Assembly: GCF_012933505.1 (NCBI RefSeq)
Contig: NZ_JABBNB010000004.1
Coordinates: 124,001 to 188,000 of the forward strand
Direction: 5' to 3'
Length of the DNA: 64,000 nt
Source of the DNA: Gordonia asplenii
GTDB lineage: Bacteria > Actinomycetota > Actinomycetes > Mycobacteriales > Mycobacteriaceae
The notes under the pieces were generated by a model, which saw only the letters and a list, made by a program, of their open reading frames with translations, was not told the DNA's origin and ran no database searches. Positions within the stretch are counted from its first letter, which is position 1, and each line of letters begins with the position of its first letter. Positions 8,642-17,424 of this stretch are shown here, in pieces. A program made the position numbers and the translations under genes.

Positions 8642-9807
8642 CCACCGCCGCCAACGCCTTCGACGAGAACGAGGACCACCGTGCCATCCGCGCGGCAGTC
8701 GGTGCCATCACCGACAAGTTCGGCGGCGCCTACTTCGCTGAGCGTGCCGCCAGTCACGAACCCACCACCGAGCTGTGGAAAGCCTTGGCCGACAGCGGTT
8801 TCATCGGCATCAATCTGCCCGAGGAGTACGGCGGCGGCGGGGCGGGCATGACCGAACTGGCGCTGGTCTGCGAAGAGACCGCGGCACACGGCTGCCCACT
8901 GTTGCTGCTACTGGTCTCCAGTGCCATCTCGGGCGAGCTGATCGCGAAGTACGGCAGCGCCGAGCAGAAGCAGCGGTGGCTGCCGGCGATGGCGTCCGGC
9001 GAGACCAAGGTCGTCTTCGCGATCACCGAACCCGACGCCGGATCGAATACGCACCAGATCTCGACCAGCGCGGTCGCCGACGGCGACGACTACATCCTCA
9101 ACGGCACCAAGTACTACATCTCCGGCGTCGATGAAGCCGACGCACTCGTCGTGGTGACGCGCACCGGCGTCGACGAGACCACCGGTCGCGGACTCCTGTC
9201 GCTGTTCGTGGTGCCGACCGATTCGCCGGGCCTGATCAAACAACGTCTGCCCGTCGCCGTCTCGGTGCCGGAGAAGCAGTTCACCCTGCATTTCGACGAC
9301 GTCCGGCTGCCGGCAGACGCGCTCATCGGCGAGGTCAACGAAGGCTTCCGGCAGGTGTTCGACGGCTTGAACCCCGAACGGATCACCGGCGCCGCGGTAT
9401 GCGTCGGAATCGGCAGGTACGCGGTGGCCAAGGGCGCCGAATACGCCCGCAACCGCGCGGTGTGGGGACAGCCCATCGGTGCGCACCAGGGTGTGGCGCA
9501 CCCGCTGGCCAAGGCGAAGATCGAAGTGGACCTCGCCGCGCTGGCAACCGCACGTGCGGCCTGGCTGTATGAGACGGGCCGGTCGGCCGGCGAGGCGTCG
9601 AACATCGCGAAGTACGCGGCCGCCGAAGCCGCGATCAACGCGGTCGACACCGCTATCCAGACGCACGGTGGCAACGGGCTCAGCGTCGACTTCGGGCTGA
9701 TCCCGCAGTGGGGGCTGGCGCGACTGCTGCGCATCGCACCGGTGAGCCGCGAGATGATCCTCAATTACGTTGCCCAGCACAGCCTTTCACTTCCTCGGTC
9801 CTACTAG
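8638..9807 (+). CDS. Acyl-CoA dehydrogenase family protein
   Basis: This FAD-dependent alpha,beta-dehydrogenase has 389 residues, normal for the family. The FAD- and substrate-binding segments are clear: FAITEPDAGSNTHQIST, GTKYYISG and the C-terminal QTHGGNGLS. The usual catalytic YEGTSEI position reads IAPVSREMI, so the classical glutamate is not at its MCAD position; the base may lie elsewhere, as in isovaleryl-CoA dehydrogenases. It probably introduces the double bond needed before gamma-carboxylation by the operon's carboxylase (inference; compare AtuD and LiuA). Four bases overlap the AtuA gene, and 26 bases separate it from the downstream synthetase. Confidence 0.9.
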   Translation: MTTAANAFDENEDHRAIRAAVGAITDKFGGAYFAERAASHEPTTELWKALADSGFIGINLPEEYGGGGAGMTELALVCEETAAHGCPLLLLLVSSAISGELIAKYGSAEQKQRWLPAMASGETKVVFAITEPDAGSNTHQISTSAVADGDDYILNGTKYYISGVDEADALVVVTRTGVDETTGRGLLSLFVVPTDSPGLIKQRLPVAVSVPEKQFTLHFDDVRLPADALIGEVNEGFRQVFDGLNPERITGAAVCVGIGRYAVAKGAEYARNRAVWGQPIGAHQGVAHPLAKAKIEVDLAALATARAAWLYETGRSAGEASNIAKYAAAEAAINAVDTAIQTHGGNGLSVDFGLIPQWGLARLLRIAPVSREMILNYVAQHSLSLPRSY

Positions 9808-9833
9808 TCGCGCACAGCAGAACGGAATTGGCC

Positions 9834-11510
9834 ATGAGTCATGATGTGCATTCGCTCTACAACCGTCGGGCCGACAATCGGTGGGACCGCACGGCGGTGG
9901 GTGATCTGCTCGAACGCGTCACGTGGAGTACACCGGACAAACTGGCGCTGATCGGCGTCGTCGGAGCGTACGCTCACCCGCAACACCAGCGACTGACCTA
10001 CCGGCAGGCCGACGAGATCGCGAACCGCTTCGCGAATGGCCTTCGCGCCCACGGGCTCACACGTGGCGACGTGGTGATGTTGTTCTGCGACAACTCGGTC
10101 GAAGCGATCCTCGCCAAGATCGCGATCGCCAAGGCCGGGCTCGTCGCCGCGCCGGTGAACACGATGATGGCACCCGACGTGATCGCCGGACTCATCGAGT
10201 TGGTGGAGCCGAAGCTCGTGATCGCCGACGAATCAGCGTCGCAGCAGGTGCGGGATGTCTTCGCGGCGGCGGGACTCGACATCGGCGTGACCATCGACCT
10301 CACCGGGCAGTCGTCCGCCGAGGGAGTGACATTCGCCGATTTCTATGCGGGACAGGAGAAGTCGGAGCCCAAGGTCGTGATCCACGGCGACGACATCTGG
10401 CAGATTCTGTTCACCTCCGGCACGACGTCAGCACCGAAGGGGGTGATGATTTCGCACCACGCGGCGTATGCCGCGGGTACCGCGTTCGCACTCGACGTCA
10501 CCCGGGGACTGCGCTTGGCCACCGACCTCGTGCTGTGCTCATTTCTGCCGATCGTCTACCACGTCGGCGAGCTGCCGTTCGTGTTCTCGACGTTGATGTG
10601 CGGCGGTACCTTCGTGGTCGGCCGCAAACCCGATCCGGCCCAGATCGCACAGACCATCGCCGCGCAGCGGGTGACCGCACTGTGGGCCGGTTCGCCGGCG
10701 ATGCTGAGTGCGCTGGATGACGTGGTCAGCGCTGATCCGGCGTTGGATGTGGGCTCGCTGACGATCGCGGTGTACGGCTGGGCTGCGCTGGCCCCGGCGG
10801 TTCTTGCTTCGCTCAAGCGCAGGTGCAGCAAGGACTTTCAGGTGTTTGCGATCTTCGGGCAGACCGAGGCGATCGCGTGCCATCGATTCTGGCCGGACAG
10901 TTGGCGCGAGTTGTACGAGCGCACCGCTCCCCGCGACAACTACGTCGGGGTGCCCAGTTCGATGCTGGCGTCCAAGATCACCGACGTATTCGGTGGGTCG
11001 ATCGGCGCAGACGGCGGGCCCGACGGCTCGGCGGGTCCCGGCGAGGCCGTCTATCGATCGCCGGCAGTGATGTCCGGGTACTACCGCAACGCCCAGGCGA
11101 CGGCCGACGCATTCCAAGGCGGATGGTTTCACTCCGGTGACAGCTGTGTGATCGGCGAAGACGGCCAGCGGATCATGGTGGACCGGTTCAAGGACATCGT
11201 GAAGTCCGGCGGCGAGAACGTCTCCACGATGCGGGTGGAGGCCGTCCTGTTGGGACATCCCGACGTCGAGCGGGTCGCGGTGGTCGGCCTGCCGCATGAG
11301 CGGTGGGGCGAGGCGGTGACCGCCGTCGTCGTTCGCGCGGCGTCGTCGGAGTTGTCGGCGAATGAGCTCATCGAGTGGGCGCGCGAGCGGCTCGCGGGAT
11401 TCGAGACGCCCAAACAAGTGGTGTTCGCCCCGACGCTGCCCGACACCGTCGGCGGCAAGGTGCTCAAATACAAGCTGCGGCAGGAGTATTCGGGACTGTA
11501 CGAGACCTGA
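9834..11510 (+). CDS. Acyl-CoA synthetase (AMP-binding, ANL superfamily)
   Basis: This enzyme activates a carboxylic acid to acyl-CoA through an acyl-adenylate. The 558 residues contain the P-loop-like FTSGTTSAPKGVMISHH, the adenine-binding FAIFGQTEA, the hinge DRFKDIVKSGGENVS and the C-terminal catalytic lysine segment TVGGKVLKYKLRQ. ATG 9834 gives the usual N-terminus; a longer in-frame reading would overlap the dehydrogenase gene. It is the last gene of the operon starting at 1569 and presumably activates the pathway substrate. The upstream region has no strong ribosome site. It converges on the TetR gene with a 23-base gap. Confidence 0.9.
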   Translation: MSHDVHSLYNRRADNRWDRTAVGDLLERVTWSTPDKLALIGVVGAYAHPQHQRLTYRQADEIANRFANGLRAHGLTRGDVVMLFCDNSVEAILAKIAIAKAGLVAAPVNTMMAPDVIAGLIELVEPKLVIADESASQQVRDVFAAAGLDIGVTIDLTGQSSAEGVTFADFYAGQEKSEPKVVIHGDDIWQILFTSGTTSAPKGVMISHHAAYAAGTAFALDVTRGLRLATDLVLCSFLPIVYHVGELPFVFSTLMCGGTFVVGRKPDPAQIAQTIAAQRVTALWAGSPAMLSALDDVVSADPALDVGSLTIAVYGWAALAPAVLASLKRRCSKDFQVFAIFGQTEAIACHRFWPDSWRELYERTAPRDNYVGVPSSMLASKITDVFGGSIGADGGPDGSAGPGEAVYRSPAVMSGYYRNAQATADAFQGGWFHSGDSCVIGEDGQRIMVDRFKDIVKSGGENVSTMRVEAVLLGHPDVERVAVVGLPHERWGEAVTAVVVRAASSELSANELIEWARERLAGFETPKQVVFAPTLPDTVGGKVLKYKLRQEYSGLYET

Positions 11511-11520
11511 GCGGGTTGGG

Positions 11521-11538
11521 CGTGACTACCGCGTCACG
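11521..11538. terminator. Possible weak bidirectional terminator hairpin
   Basis: CGTGAC-TACCGC-GTCACG forms a 6-bp stem between the convergent synthetase and TetR genes, overlapping the TetR stop codon. There is no T tract, so function is uncertain. Confidence 0.3.
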
Positions 11539-12121
11539 TCGCCAGGCAGTTTTTCGCCACCGCGGCCAGCCAGGCACTCTCTTCATCCCGCGTTCGGCCG
11601 CTGCGGTAGCTGACCACCGACTGAATGGCACCGATGGCCGCGTACACCAGCGACCGCGCCGCTGCGTCGTCGAGTTCGGGGCGTAGTTCGAGCAGCGTCG
11701 ACACCCACTCCTCGTTGTAGCGGCGCTGCATTCGCCGGAGGCGGCGGCCGTCCTCGACTTTCAGCGAGTGCAGTTCCCTGCGGTAGAGCAACACGTGAAG
11801 CGATGAATCCAGGCAGAAGTCGATCTGTGTCGCGACGAGCCGGTCCATCGTGGTCGAGCTGTCCGCGTGGTCGTCGATGATCGTGTCCGTGCTGGCCAGC
11901 AGGCGGGTCATGACGTCTTCGAGCAGTGCGACCAGGACGGCGTACTTGCTGTCGAAGTGACGGTAGATGCCGGACCCGACGATGCCCGCGGCCTGACCCA
12001 CCTCGGCCATCGACACCGAGTGGTAGCCGCGCTCGGCGAACAGCTCGGCGGCCGCGTTGAGGATCTTCGCGCCGCGCTCGGGATCGCGTACCCGGCTCGC
12101 GACCGCTTCACGTTGACTCAC
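11534..12121 (-). CDS. TetR/AcrR family transcriptional regulator of the acyl-CoA operon
   Basis: This 195-residue protein has an N-terminal TetR helix-turn-helix (ILNAAAELFAERGYHSVSMAEVG...GIYRHFDSKYAVLV) and a C-terminal helical ligand domain. The GTG start at 12121 gives the family N-terminus. It is convergent with the seven-gene operon and divergent from the second acyl-CoA synthetase, an arrangement typical of FadR/KstR-type acyl-CoA sensors. Candidate operators sharing one dyad lie in front of the operon (1515-1542), the synthetase (12211-12238) and, weakly, its own start (12133-12160). The inferred role is a repressor released by a pathway acyl-CoA. Confidence 0.87.
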   Translation of the reverse strand: MSQREAVASRVRDPERGAKILNAAAELFAERGYHSVSMAEVGQAAGIVGSGIYRHFDSKYAVLVALLEDVMTRLLASTDTIIDDHADSSTTMDRLVATQIDFCLDSSLHVLLYRRELHSLKVEDGRRLRRMQRRYNEEWVSTLLELRPELDDAAARSLVYAAIGAIQSVVSYRSGRTRDEESAWLAAVAKNCLAT

Positions 12122-12132
12122 GCAACGACTTT

Positions 12133-12160
12133 ACCATTGTGATGGCTCATTCACTTATTC
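12133..12160 (-). promoter_or_regulatory. Weak third copy of the TetR operator, in front of the TetR gene
   Basis: Aligned at the same register as the operator at 1515-1542, this stretch keeps GTG in the left half and ATTCACT-A-TC in the right half. It lies 12-39 bases upstream of the TetR start, where an autoregulatory site is expected. The left half is poorly conserved, so this is tentative. Confidence 0.45.
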
Positions 12161-12210
12161 TGGCGCGGATCTATCGGAAATGGTGTTCTTGTGACACACT
12201 CGGGTGGATT

Positions 12211-12238
12211 CAGTTAGTTGTTGGCAATTCACTAGAGG
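12211..12238 (+). promoter_or_regulatory. TetR-type operator in front of the second acyl-CoA synthetase
   Basis: AGTTAGT at 12212-12218 and ATTCACTA at 12227-12234 occur with exactly the 8-base spacing of the operator at 1516-1538. The surrounding bases differ, so the match is specific to the half-sites. It ends just before the AGAGGAG ribosome site of the gene at 12247. Confidence 0.65.
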
Positions 12239-12246
12239 AGTGGTCG

Positions 12247-13821
12247 ATGAGTGACCAGCTAGCTCTCAATCTCATTCACCGGGTCAACGTCGGCGACAGT
12301 CTCACGCGAAGCGCGGCGCGCGACGCGGCTGCGACAGCGGTCGTCGAAGGAGACCGGCGATTGTCCTACGCGCAGTTCAACCGATACGTCAACCGCACCG
12401 CGCACGCACTCGCGAGTGCGGGAATCGATGTGGGCGACGCCGTCGGCCTCGCGTCCGGCAACAGTATCGAATTCCTCACCGTCTACTACGCCTGCGCCAA
12501 ACTGGGTGCCGTGTGCGTGCCGATCAACCTCGGTTGGCGTGCCGACGAGGTCCGCCACGTGCTCAGCGATGCCACGGTGGCGTTGTTCGTCGTCGCCGAG
12601 CCCTTGCAAGAGGTACTCGCCGAACCGGCGAAGTCCACTGCCACAATCGAACTCGTCGTCGTCATCGGCGAGCCGACCGAGTGGACCGGCGTGCGGGTGA
12701 CGTCCTTCGCAGACTTCGTGGCCGACCGATCGGAGGACGAGCCGCAGCGCGTCGTCGACGACCGTGCGCCGTTGACCTATCTGTACACGAGCGGCACGAC
12801 GTCGTTGCCGAAGGGAGTGGTCGGAAACCACACGGCGGTGTATCTGGAGTCGATGACGATGGCGCTGGAAGGTCAGTTCCGCGCCGACGATCGATTCGCC
12901 GCGATGATGCCGATGTTTCACACCGCGCAGCTCAATTGTCACTGCACGTCGGCGATCATGGTCGGCGCGACCATCCACATCTTGCCCGGGTTCGACGCGG
13001 TGGTGCTGCTGGACCTGATCGAGCGCGAGTCCATCACCCAGGTGTTCGGTCTCCCGATGATGTATCGCGCGATGCTCGACCACGAGTCCATCGAGCGGCG
13101 GGATCTGTCGAGTCTGCGCCGAGCGCTCTACGCGATGGCGCCGATGCCCCAGGACATGCTCGTCAAATGCATCGAAGTGTTCGACTGCGGCTTCTACCTG
13201 CTGTTCGGCCAAACCGAGATGAGCCCGACCGCGACCATCTTCCGCCCCGAGAATCAGTTGACGCATCCCGGAGCGGCCGGCACGCCCGTCGTCAACGTCC
13301 AGGTGGCGATCATGTCACCGGACGGAGATCTTCTCCCGTCGGGAAGTGAGGGGGAGATCGTCTACCGCGGTCCGCATGTGATGACCGAGTATCTGAACAA
13401 CCAGGCCGCAACCGACGAAGCGTTTCGGTTCGGGTGGTTCCATTCCGGAGACATCGGGCGATTCGACGACGACGGGATCCTGTGGTTCACCGACCGCCGC
13501 AAGGACGTGATCAAGACCGGCGGCGAGAACGTGTCGTCGTTGGAGGTGGAGAAGGCCCTCTACTCTGCCGAACCGGGTGCGGCGGAGGTCGTCGTCGTCG
13601 GTCTTCCGCACGACCACTGGTCGGAGGCGATCACCGCGTTCGTGGTTGCGCGGCCAGGCGTCGTACTCGACCCCGAACTGATCCGTCGATCCATGCGCGA
13701 GCATATCGACGCCTACAAGATCCCCAAGGCGATCGTCGTCGTCGACATGTTGCCCAAGACGTCGACCGGAAAGATCCAGAAGAACAAGGTGCGCGACGCC
13801 AACTCCGGCCTCTATCGCTGA
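12247..13821 (+). CDS. Acyl-CoA synthetase (AMP-binding), second copy of the island
   Basis: This 524-residue ANL-family ligase makes acyl-CoA from a free acid. Motifs are YTSGTTSLPKGVVGNH, LLFGQTEMSPTA, the hinge DRRKDVIKTGGENVSS and the C-terminal KTSTGKIQKNKVR with the catalytic lysine. ATG 12247 is preceded by AGAGGAG six bases upstream. It is divergent from the TetR gene and carries its own copy of the operator seen before the carboxylase operon, so it is probably co-regulated. With the synthetase at 9834 the island has two ligases, perhaps for different chain lengths or for the substrate and a downstream acid (inference). Confidence 0.92.
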   Translation: MSDQLALNLIHRVNVGDSLTRSAARDAAATAVVEGDRRLSYAQFNRYVNRTAHALASAGIDVGDAVGLASGNSIEFLTVYYACAKLGAVCVPINLGWRADEVRHVLSDATVALFVVAEPLQEVLAEPAKSTATIELVVVIGEPTEWTGVRVTSFADFVADRSEDEPQRVVDDRAPLTYLYTSGTTSLPKGVVGNHTAVYLESMTMALEGQFRADDRFAAMMPMFHTAQLNCHCTSAIMVGATIHILPGFDAVVLLDLIERESITQVFGLPMMYRAMLDHESIERRDLSSLRRALYAMAPMPQDMLVKCIEVFDCGFYLLFGQTEMSPTATIFRPENQLTHPGAAGTPVVNVQVAIMSPDGDLLPSGSEGEIVYRGPHVMTEYLNNQAATDEAFRFGWFHSGDIGRFDDDGILWFTDRRKDVIKTGGENVSSLEVEKALYSAEPGAAEVVVVGLPHDHWSEAITAFVVARPGVVLDPELIRRSMREHIDAYKIPKAIVVVDMLPKTSTGKIQKNKVRDANSGLYR

Positions 13822-13867
13822 CTCCGCGTGTTTTACCCGGCGCCGCGGCGCTGATTGCGGAAAGGTG

Positions 13868-15619
13868 ATGGGCGTGGAGTTCATCACCTTTGCCGTTATC
13901 GGCATCCTGATCGTGGCCGCGGCCAACGCAGTCGGCCCCAAACTGGCCGTTGCGCCCGCGCTGATCCTGGTGCCGCTCGGCGTCGCCATCAGTTTTCTGC
14001 CGGTGGTGTCGGCGATCGAGGTGGATCCGGAGTGGATCCTCGTCGGTGTGTTACCGCCGCTGCTGTATTCGGCGGCCGTGTCGATGCCGACGATGGATTT
14101 CCGCCGGGACTTCACTGCGATCAGCGGTCTTTCGGTGGTGCTCGTCGTGCTCAGCGCCGTGGTACTCGGCTTCATTCTCAGTGCCCTGATTCCCGGGGTG
14201 AACATCGCCACCGGCATCGCGCTGGGCGCGATCATCAGCCCGACCGACGCCGTCGCCACCGCGATGGTCAAGAAGTTGGGCGCGCCGTCGCGGGTCGTGG
14301 CGGTGCTCGAAGGGGAAAGCCTGCTCAACGACGCCACCGCGCTGGTCCTGTTGCGTGCGTCGGTGGCGGCGATGGCGGGCGGCATCTCGTTCGGCGGGGT
14401 CGCATTGAACTTCGTGTGGGCGGTCGTCGCCGCCGTCGTGGTGGGCCTTGTCGTCGGCGGAGTCAACCTGTGGGCGCGCGCCCGGATCGCCAATTCGACG
14501 GTGAACACCGCCATTTCCTTCACCGTTCCCTATGTGGCGTATCTGCCTGCCGAGCATCTGGGTGCGTCGGGGCTGGTCGCGGCTGTCGCGGCCGGGCTCG
14601 TCACCGGGCGTGGCGCGGCGAAGTATCTGAAACCACGCCACCGCGTGTCCGACACCGAGAATTGGCGGACCGTCGAGCTCCTCCTCGAAGGCGGCGTCTT
14701 CTTCCTGATGGGGTTGGAATTGTGGGGGCTGCTCGGGCATGTCCGCGAAGAACACGAGAGCGCTACCGTCGCCCTGTGGGTGGGGCTGGCGGCGCTGCTC
14801 GTCACGCTCGTCGTCCGGGCGGTGTTCGTCGGGCCGCTGGTCTATGCGCTGTCGCGCAGTGCACGCCGGGGCGAGAACATCAAACCCCGGCTTCAAGACC
14901 TCGGCGAACGTCTGACCCCGACCGACGGCGAGCCGGTGGCGCTACCCAAGCGAAAACTGTTCGGCCGCAAGGCCGTCGACGGTGACGAGCTTCACTCGCC
15001 CGAACAGGTCGCGCGGTTCAGCTCGCGGGTCAACCGCAAACTCGCCGACATCGACTACTACCTGTCGGCGCCACTGGGCCGCAAAGAGGGCGCGCTGGTG
15101 GTGTGGGCCGGCATGCGCGGTGTCGTCACCGTCGCCGCCGCGCAGACCCTGCCGGGCGACACGGCGTCGAGGTCGCTGCTGGTCCTCACGGCATTCACCG
15201 TCGCCGCGGCGTCGTTGCTGATCCAGGGGGGCACCCTGCCGTGGTTCATGCGCGCCCTGCGCCTTCCCGACACATCGTCGGAGCAGGAGTCCGAACGGGA
15301 CCGTCTGCACCTGGAGATGCGCGGCTCCGCACAACGCGCGATCGCCGAGTCGGGCGTCCTCGACTCGATTCCCGGGCTGCGTGAGCGGCTCGGCGCATAC
15401 ATGAAGACCGCTGAACACGAAGACGACGAGGAACACCACCTGACGCCGATCGCCCGCGCCAACTTCATCAAAGCGCGGTTGACGATGATCGAAGGCCAGC
15501 GCACCGAGCTCCTGCAGCTGCGGGACGAGGGGGTTTACAGCGCGTCGGTGCTCACTCACGAGCTCGCCGTGCTCGACGCCGAGGAGATCAGTCTGCGGAT
15601 GCGGACCGAGAACGACTAG
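13868..15619 (+). CDS. Na+/H+ antiporter, CPA1 family (NhaP-like)
   Basis: This integral membrane cation/proton antiporter has about 583 residues and roughly a dozen hydrophobic segments in its first 440, followed by a hydrophilic C-terminal tail. The family signatures IISPTDAVATAM and GESLLNDATALVLL are present, including the Asn-Asp pair of the transport site. The start is ATG 13868, directly after an in-frame GTG at 13865; GGAAAGG lies just upstream. The region after the last membrane segment (from about QESERDRLHLEM) is charged and helical, as in bacterial CPA1 members, and may be regulatory. It stands alone, downstream of the acyl-CoA synthetase by 46 bases. Confidence 0.88.
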   Translation: MGVEFITFAVIGILIVAAANAVGPKLAVAPALILVPLGVAISFLPVVSAIEVDPEWILVGVLPPLLYSAAVSMPTMDFRRDFTAISGLSVVLVVLSAVVLGFILSALIPGVNIATGIALGAIISPTDAVATAMVKKLGAPSRVVAVLEGESLLNDATALVLLRASVAAMAGGISFGGVALNFVWAVVAAVVVGLVVGGVNLWARARIANSTVNTAISFTVPYVAYLPAEHLGASGLVAAVAAGLVTGRGAAKYLKPRHRVSDTENWRTVELLLEGGVFFLMGLELWGLLGHVREEHESATVALWVGLAALLVTLVVRAVFVGPLVYALSRSARRGENIKPRLQDLGERLTPTDGEPVALPKRKLFGRKAVDGDELHSPEQVARFSSRVNRKLADIDYYLSAPLGRKEGALVVWAGMRGVVTVAAAQTLPGDTASRSLLVLTAFTVAAASLLIQGGTLPWFMRALRLPDTSSEQESERDRLHLEMRGSAQRAIAESGVLDSIPGLRERLGAYMKTAEHEDDEEHHLTPIARANFIKARLTMIEGQRTELLQLRDEGVYSASVLTHELAVLDAEEISLRMRTEND

Positions 15620-15630
15620 AGTGGCCGGTC

Positions 15631-17424
15631 GTGGGTAAACGGAACGGGCGGAAGACTCAGAAACGGCATCTGCGAGTGGTGCCCAGCAGCCAGCCGCGCA
15701 CTACTCCATCGGCTCCCGACGCCGAGATGCTCGCGCCGCTGCGTGGACCCCTGCGCGCCGACGACGCCCTCGCGATGTTCATGAACTTGAGCGGCTTGGT
15801 CGAGGCGGCGTCGCATCGGGGCGACCCGTTTTATCGCCCCTCACCCGACGAACCGACGATCGAAACGCTCGTCGAGGCCTTCTGTCAGGCCAAATTCGCG
15901 GAAACCACGGCGGCACTGACCGTCTTGCGGGCGATGGTGTCCGACGACGTGCTGCGCGGGCGGATCGCCCGCGAACTCGCCGGTCGGCGTCACCCGATGC
16001 CTGACTGGTTGATCGGCCTCGACGCGGTGCGCGTGACATCCGAGGTGATGGTTGTCAGCCATGAGCTCGGGGACGGGGAGAACTATATATTCACCGTCGA
16101 ACTGCAGTCGGGGTACGAACTGACTGTGATCGCCTACATCGATCACAACCTCGGGTCGGCGGTGAAGGACGCCTTCGTCGTCGACATGGGTCACGCGGAG
16201 ACCGTCGACCGATACCGCAACGGCGGCGCTGAAGCGGCGGGTTTGACAGTCGCCGGCGTCGACGCCGCGGACGCGCGGGCCACCATCGAGGATGCCATCG
16301 ACGTCGGTATGCACATCCTGCCGCCACCGGAATCCGACACGTGGCCATTGGCCCGACCACTGATCGAATGGTTGCTGCGACTGCTGCCCGCCGGCGGCGT
16401 CGCTCGTGAGCGGCGACTGTGGGACGAATCGGAATGTCGCGTACTCACCGACGACTTCTTCGCGTCGCCGGAAGGTCGTGATCTCGATCCGGTGGAGCGC
16501 AGCATCTTCGAGCCATTGCTGTGGATGTGTTCGAACGACCCGATGCGATGGAGCCCCGCCGTCGTCGAGACCATCATGCTCTATTTGTTTCCGCGCAAAG
16601 TCGCCGACAAACCGGAGAACCTGGCGAAGCTGCCGAAGGTGTTGCGCGCCTTCGTCAAATACTGCGGCCGGGTCCGCGGGATCAGTGCTCGCGGGATCGC
16701 CGAAACGTTGGTCGCTATCGACCATCTCGAACCGGAGTACCGCGACGAGATCGCTCGCCCACAGCCGTCCGCGGAGGACAATGCCCTGATGCTGGCCGAG
16801 CTGGTGCGGAGCCAGATGAACGTGGCCGAGCCCCTGCCCGAGTCACCCCTCGCGGATGATTTGTCCATTGCCCGTTACCGGGCTGATTTCGCCGAAATGC
16901 GTCTGGAAAGCGCGGAGCGGCGCGCGGGCAGCTGGGAGAACCTGTTGTCGCTCAACGAGATCGAGCTTCCCGATGAAGAGCTCGACGTAACGGGTGTCGC
17001 CGACGACATCGTCGAGATCGTGCGGCAGATCAGCCGACGCTGCGACGAGTGCGCCGACGCATTGTTCGACGTCGAACACCGAACGGCGATGCGCCGCTTG
17101 CTTTCTCGTGTCGCGACCGCCGATCCGGCGGTGTTTCGCCGCAAGGCGTCGGTGGATCGCAGTGCCGCGGCCATCGGATGGGCGGTCGCCCGGATCAACA
17201 ACTCGATAATGTACAACGGCGCGATGCCGGTGAAGGACTACCTCGCGTGGTTCGGACTCAAGTCCACCGTGACGCCACGTGCGGAGGTCATGCTGCGCGC
17301 GATCGGCGTAGCCCATGTCACCACGCCGACGTACTCCGGGGCACTGGAAGTCGGCGACCTCGATCTGCTGACCTCGGCCTCCCGCCGCGACATGATCGAC
17401 GCCCGCGACGCCGCGCTGGGCTAG
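15631..17424 (+). CDS. Conserved hypothetical protein, 597 residues, function unknown
   Basis: I do not recognise a functional family. The product starts with a basic segment (GKRNGRKTQKRHLR) and is otherwise soluble, with no signal peptide or membrane helix. A beta-rich part near residues 130-185 (ENYIFTVELQSGYELTVIAYIDH; FVVDMG) is followed by an alpha-helical region rich in Leu, Arg and Glu, including LYLFPRKVADKPENLAKLPK and LRAFVKYCGRVRGI. GTG 15631 is used because it lies 11 bases after the antiporter stop and no ATG precedes the conserved-looking sequence. Codon use matches its neighbours, so it is a genuine long-resident gene. It could be co-transcribed with the antiporter. Confidence 0.75.
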   Translation: MGKRNGRKTQKRHLRVVPSSQPRTTPSAPDAEMLAPLRGPLRADDALAMFMNLSGLVEAASHRGDPFYRPSPDEPTIETLVEAFCQAKFAETTAALTVLRAMVSDDVLRGRIARELAGRRHPMPDWLIGLDAVRVTSEVMVVSHELGDGENYIFTVELQSGYELTVIAYIDHNLGSAVKDAFVVDMGHAETVDRYRNGGAEAAGLTVAGVDAADARATIEDAIDVGMHILPPPESDTWPLARPLIEWLLRLLPAGGVARERRLWDESECRVLTDDFFASPEGRDLDPVERSIFEPLLWMCSNDPMRWSPAVVETIMLYLFPRKVADKPENLAKLPKVLRAFVKYCGRVRGISARGIAETLVAIDHLEPEYRDEIARPQPSAEDNALMLAELVRSQMNVAEPLPESPLADDLSIARYRADFAEMRLESAERRAGSWENLLSLNEIELPDEELDVTGVADDIVEIVRQISRRCDECADALFDVEHRTAMRRLLSRVATADPAVFRRKASVDRSAAAIGWAVARINNSIMYNGAMPVKDYLAWFGLKSTVTPRAEVMLRAIGVAHVTTPTYSGALEVGDLDLLTSASRRDMIDARDAALG

